DNA of 64,000 nt from SLNP01 sp964568875 (GTDB lineage: Bacteria > Bacteroidota > Bacteroidia > Bacteroidales > VadinHA17). Positions 61,504-64,000 of the stretch are shown in pieces. How positions within the stretch are numbered: position 1 is the first letter of the stretch; each line of letters starts with the position of its first letter. Below the pieces are notes generated by a model, which saw only the letters and a list, made by a program, of their open reading frames with translations, searched no databases and was not told the origin of the DNA. The stretch is taken from positions 1-64,000 of the forward strand of contig CAZMSH010000018.1 of NCBI GenBank assembly GCA_964568875.1, written 5' to 3'. Position numbers and translations under genes: made by a program.

Positions 61504-62913
61504 ATGAATGCAGTCAGCATAGATGAACTTGTACGGCGGATTTCCAAACTGGCTAAGCAGAACCAGGATCTTGAGGAACTGGTAAAGAAGCTGCAGAAAC
61601 AGAACGAAAAACTTTCAAGGGAGAATGAGAGGCAGAAGTCCCTGCTTGAGAGTCTTTCGGCAGGTCGTTTGGGAGAAGAGGCTGCGGCAGACCAGATGGA
61701 GAGATCTCTTAAGTTTGAGATGGCCACCGTGCTGTTTGCTGATATTCATGGTTTTGCTCAGCTGGTACAGGGGATGGATTCTTCTCCAATAATGGATGAA
61801 CTTGATGAGGTGCTGTATGAGTTTGACCAGATAGCTCTTAAGTACAAGATAGAAAAGATAAAGACGATAGGTGACACCTATATGCTGGCAGGGGGCATTC
61901 CGGTAAAGAATATTACCAATCCGGTTGAGGTTGTAATGGCTGCTATTGAGATGCGGAATTACCTGAAAGGTCACCAGGATAGCCGCAGGGGTGAGGGGAA
62001 TCATATCTGGGATCTGAAAATCGGCATTCATACCGGTCCGGTTACTGCGACGGTTAGCGGCAAGAAGAAGATAAGTTATGACATTAAAGGAGATACTGTC
62101 AATACCGCCAGCAGGGTAGAGACTGTTTCAGAGAAGGGAAGGATACTGATTTCAGTTATGACATATGAGCTGGTAAAGGAGTTTTTTGAGTGTGAATATT
62201 TCGGGAAGCTGCCGGTGAAATACAAAGGTGATCTGCAGATGTACGAGGTATTGGGTATCAAGCCGGAGTTCTCGGTAAATGGCGACGGCATGAGGCCTAA
62301 CGAAGCTTTCCGCATCAAATTTGGCCTTATCCAGTTTACCGATATCCAGGAGGTAATACTTGACAAGCTTGAGAAGGAACTTCCTGAGTACCTTTATTAC
62401 CATAACGTAAAGCATACCGTTGATGTAGTAACTGAAGTGGAGCTTATAGGGTGGGCAGAAGGCTGCACAGACGAGGAGATACTGATTCTGAAGACAGCGG
62501 CTCTTTTTCATGATGCCGGACATACGGTAGGTTATGACAATCACGAATACCAGGGAACCCTTCTGGCTCGGGAGATGCTGCCTGAGTACAACTATACCCC
62601 AGATCAGATAGAGAGGATATGTGAAGCCATAATGGCAACCAGAATGCCACCAGATCCGAAGAACCTTATCGAGAGCATTATGTGTGATTCCGATCTCGAC
62701 TACCTGGGGAGGAGTGATTTCATTCCCGTATCGAACACCCTCTATGAGGAGCTGAAGGCGCAGAACAAGATAGGCTCATTGAATGACTGGAACAAGCTAC
62801 AGGTGAAGTTTATATCAGGGCACCAGTACTTTACACAGACAGCACGCAGCCTGCGTGAAGTGAACAAGAAGCAGCAGATTGAAAGGATTCAGAGCCTGAT
62901 TTCAGAAGAGTAG
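61504..62913 (+). CDS. Class III nucleotidyl cyclase fused to an HD phosphodiesterase-like domain
   Basis: 469 residues. Order: coiled coil (about 8-55), class III cyclase (about 70-250), HD domain (about 285-440). All six canonical cyclase residues are present with the spacing known from class III adenylyl cyclases: metal-binding D80 and D124, adenine-selecting K120 and D193, transition-state N200 and R204. This predicts an active, homodimeric adenylyl cyclase. The HD part has YYHNVKHTVDVV (H300, H304), FHDAGH (H336, D337, H340) and CDSDLD, resembling cyclic nucleotide phosphodiesterase signatures. The protein might both make and break a cyclic nucleotide. No membrane segment. Confidence 0.88.
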   Translation: MNAVSIDELVRRISKLAKQNQDLEELVKKLQKQNEKLSRENERQKSLLESLSAGRLGEEAAADQMERSLKFEMATVLFADIHGFAQLVQGMDSSPIMDELDEVLYEFDQIALKYKIEKIKTIGDTYMLAGGIPVKNITNPVEVVMAAIEMRNYLKGHQDSRRGEGNHIWDLKIGIHTGPVTATVSGKKKISYDIKGDTVNTASRVETVSEKGRILISVMTYELVKEFFECEYFGKLPVKYKGDLQMYEVLGIKPEFSVNGDGMRPNEAFRIKFGLIQFTDIQEVILDKLEKELPEYLYYHNVKHTVDVVTEVELIGWAEGCTDEEILILKTAALFHDAGHTVGYDNHEYQGTLLAREMLPEYNYTPDQIERICEAIMATRMPPDPKNLIESIMCDSDLDYLGRSDFIPVSNTLYEELKAQNKIGSLNDWNKLQVKFISGHQYFTQTARSLREVNKKQQIERIQSLISEE

Positions 62914-62922
62914 TAATACGAT

Positions 62923-63999
62923 TTATCTGCCTGTAACAACGAGAATTTTTGTTATTGCCGAATCCGATCCGTCGGGGGATGCACAAAAGACAATGTAAAC
63001 ACCCGATGATACCCTTTCCCCGCGGTAATTGTTGAGGTCCCAGACTGCTTCTCCACCTGTTGAGGTGGTTTCATATACCAGGTTACCGCTTATATCGGTT
63101 ATTTTCACACTGGCATCGCGCACCAGTCCGGCAATGGTTACCGGTCCCTGGTATTCAGGTCTTACCGGATTGGGGTATGCATATAGTGATGTAAAACGAT
63201 CACTGCCGGCCGGGGCATCGCTGCGGTATGCCATGATCCCTTTTGCTGTTCCCATCCAGACAAGGCCCGTAGAAAGATCTGCAGAGACAGAAACCACAGT
63301 ATTTGAAGGCAGCGGGCTGTTTTCGGTTGTGAAGTGTGCTATCTGCCCGCTTCCGTCGGCTGAAATAAGGTATACACCCGAGTTGAATGTTCCAACCCAC
63401 TTTCGGTTTGCTCCGTCGACGGCTATCGAGGTGATAATCTCGGTTCCCAGCAGATAGTCTGCAAGACCTGATCCGTCGTCTCTTGGTATCTTGATCCTTA
63501 CCGCCCTGATATCGTCGTTGACGGCACGGTCAGGATTATAATATATTGCCGGTCCCTGGTCGGTTCCGACCCAGATGGTGCCTTCGAGATCCTCTGCAAT
63601 GGAGTAAACGTTCGAGACCACCTTGTCGTCGGTATCTCTGACAATCATCTTGCGGTAGGTGTCATCAGTGAAATTATCAGGGGTGTCATTGTCGTCTATG
63701 ATAAAGAGGCCGTAGCCACGCGGCAGCACAATCCACTTGAGCCCGCTTTGAGAGATAATAATGTCACCTATGGTAGGAGCCTCGATCGTTACCGGAAATG
63801 AAATCCAGGTGCGGTCGGGTTTGAGCACCTTAATATTACCTGTTACTCCTGAGTGAACTACCCACAGGTTTCCGGCCTTATCAAATGCCAGGCCGCAGAG
63901 GCGTGTATATGAGGCGCCGGGAATAACGCTGTTCAGGGGCGAATTATACTCATTGTAGTGATTTACGAGGGTTGTTCCTGAGAATTCCAGCAGGCCCAT
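62923..63999 (-). CDS. porZ: PorZ-like type IX secretion component, C-terminal part
   Basis: 358 residues; the 5' end lies beyond the right edge of the window. Two-component-regulator-like propeller blades (LAFDKAGNLWVVHSG, IAEDLEGTIWVGTDQGP, VSADLSTGLVWMGTAKGI) are followed by a C-terminal sorting-type domain starting LYAYPNPVRPEYQGPVTI and ending KILVVTGR. This combination matches PorZ, a surface component of the type IX system involved in attaching cargo to anionic lipopolysaccharide. It would serve secreted proteins such as the amidase at 46526-48958. Stop is 10 nt from the convergent cyclase stop. Confidence 0.8.
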   Translation of the reverse strand: MGLLEFSGTTLVNHYNEYNSPLNSVIPGASYTRLCGLAFDKAGNLWVVHSGVTGNIKVLKPDRTWISFPVTIEAPTIGDIIISQSGLKWIVLPRGYGLFIIDDNDTPDNFTDDTYRKMIVRDTDDKVVSNVYSIAEDLEGTIWVGTDQGPAIYYNPDRAVNDDIRAVRIKIPRDDGSGLADYLLGTEIITSIAVDGANRKWVGTFNSGVYLISADGSGQIAHFTTENSPLPSNTVVSVSADLSTGLVWMGTAKGIMAYRSDAPAGSDRFTSLYAYPNPVRPEYQGPVTIAGLVRDASVKITDISGNLVYETTSTGGEAVWDLNNYRGERVSSGVYIVFCASPDGSDSAITKILVVTGR

Positions 64000-64000
64000 T

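Overview
The window looks like a scaffold of a Bacteroidota genome, most likely Bacteroidales or a Marinilabiliales-type relative. Evidence: exact TAnnTTTG -7 promoter boxes with a TTG about 20 nt upstream (the Bacteroides-type sigma signal), a TonB-dependent receptor with a carboxypeptidase-like N-terminal domain, type IX secretion (a PorZ-like protein plus a cargo with a C-terminal sorting domain), many lipoproteins, S9/Tricorn/M16 peptidases, a GH127-type glycosidase, and a tRNA-Asn without encoded CCA. A 100-N gap at 29290-29389 is flanked by the same 55 bp on both sides, so it is probably an unmerged contig overlap.

Layout. Positions 1-6360 are an AT-rich integrated element: tyrosine recombinase, RteC-like protein, excisionase-type HTH protein and the start of a further element gene. 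That last gene is cut by an IS3-type remnant, which is itself truncated near IS21-like end repeats. An intact IS1595-family insertion with a perfect 8-bp target duplication and a mobile-type RadC follow. The right edge is a tRNA-3'-end-like sequence plus a bidirectional terminator. From 6.4 to 13.2 kb are two lipoprotein enzymes (class I amidotransferase-like and YtcJ-like amidohydrolase), a lipoprotein/TonB-receptor pair and a short DUF1338 (HglS-like) enzyme. From 13.4 to 15.6 kb is an AT-rich trio: a cysteine-rich exported peptide, a 6-bladed beta-propeller lipoprotein and a membrane-anchored CxxC protein, related in design to the poorly understood NVEALA-peptide loci. From 16 to 22.5 kb is an RND efflux operon with its TetR regulator, then an outer-membrane barrel gene and a PspC-PadR-PspC operon with a palindrome over its promoter. 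From 26.7 to 29.3 kb are divergent pabA and pabB with an SDR gene.

From 29.6 to 49.9 kb lies a hydrolase-rich stretch: Gfo/Idh/MocA oxidoreductase, DUF5695-like glycosidase, methyltransferase, glycosyltransferase, Tricorn protease, rhomboid, S9 peptidase, GH127-type arabinofuranosidase, sugar isomerase, SDR, and a type-IX-secreted N-acetylmuramoyl amidase coupled to a small propeller protein. From 50 to 64 kb are tRNA-Asn, a PfkB kinase, a second S9 peptidase, a class-C serine hydrolase, an M16 peptidase, a deoxynucleoside kinase, a GH3-like enzyme, RecO, a cyclase fused to an HD phosphodiesterase-like domain, and the C-terminal part of a PorZ-like protein.

The main signal that genes do not explain is a dispersed set of short tandem arrays. 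One family has 7-nt units beginning GGT (consensus near GGTWNCN) at 21.8, 26.6, 43.9, 51.2 and 60.6 kb. A second has units of about 10 nt around GGCGTA at 13.3, 16.0 and 29.4 kb. Most begin at, or within a few bases of, a stop codon. Other points to check are the cysteine-rich peptide operon and the cyclase-HD fusion, in which all six canonical adenylyl cyclase residues are present.
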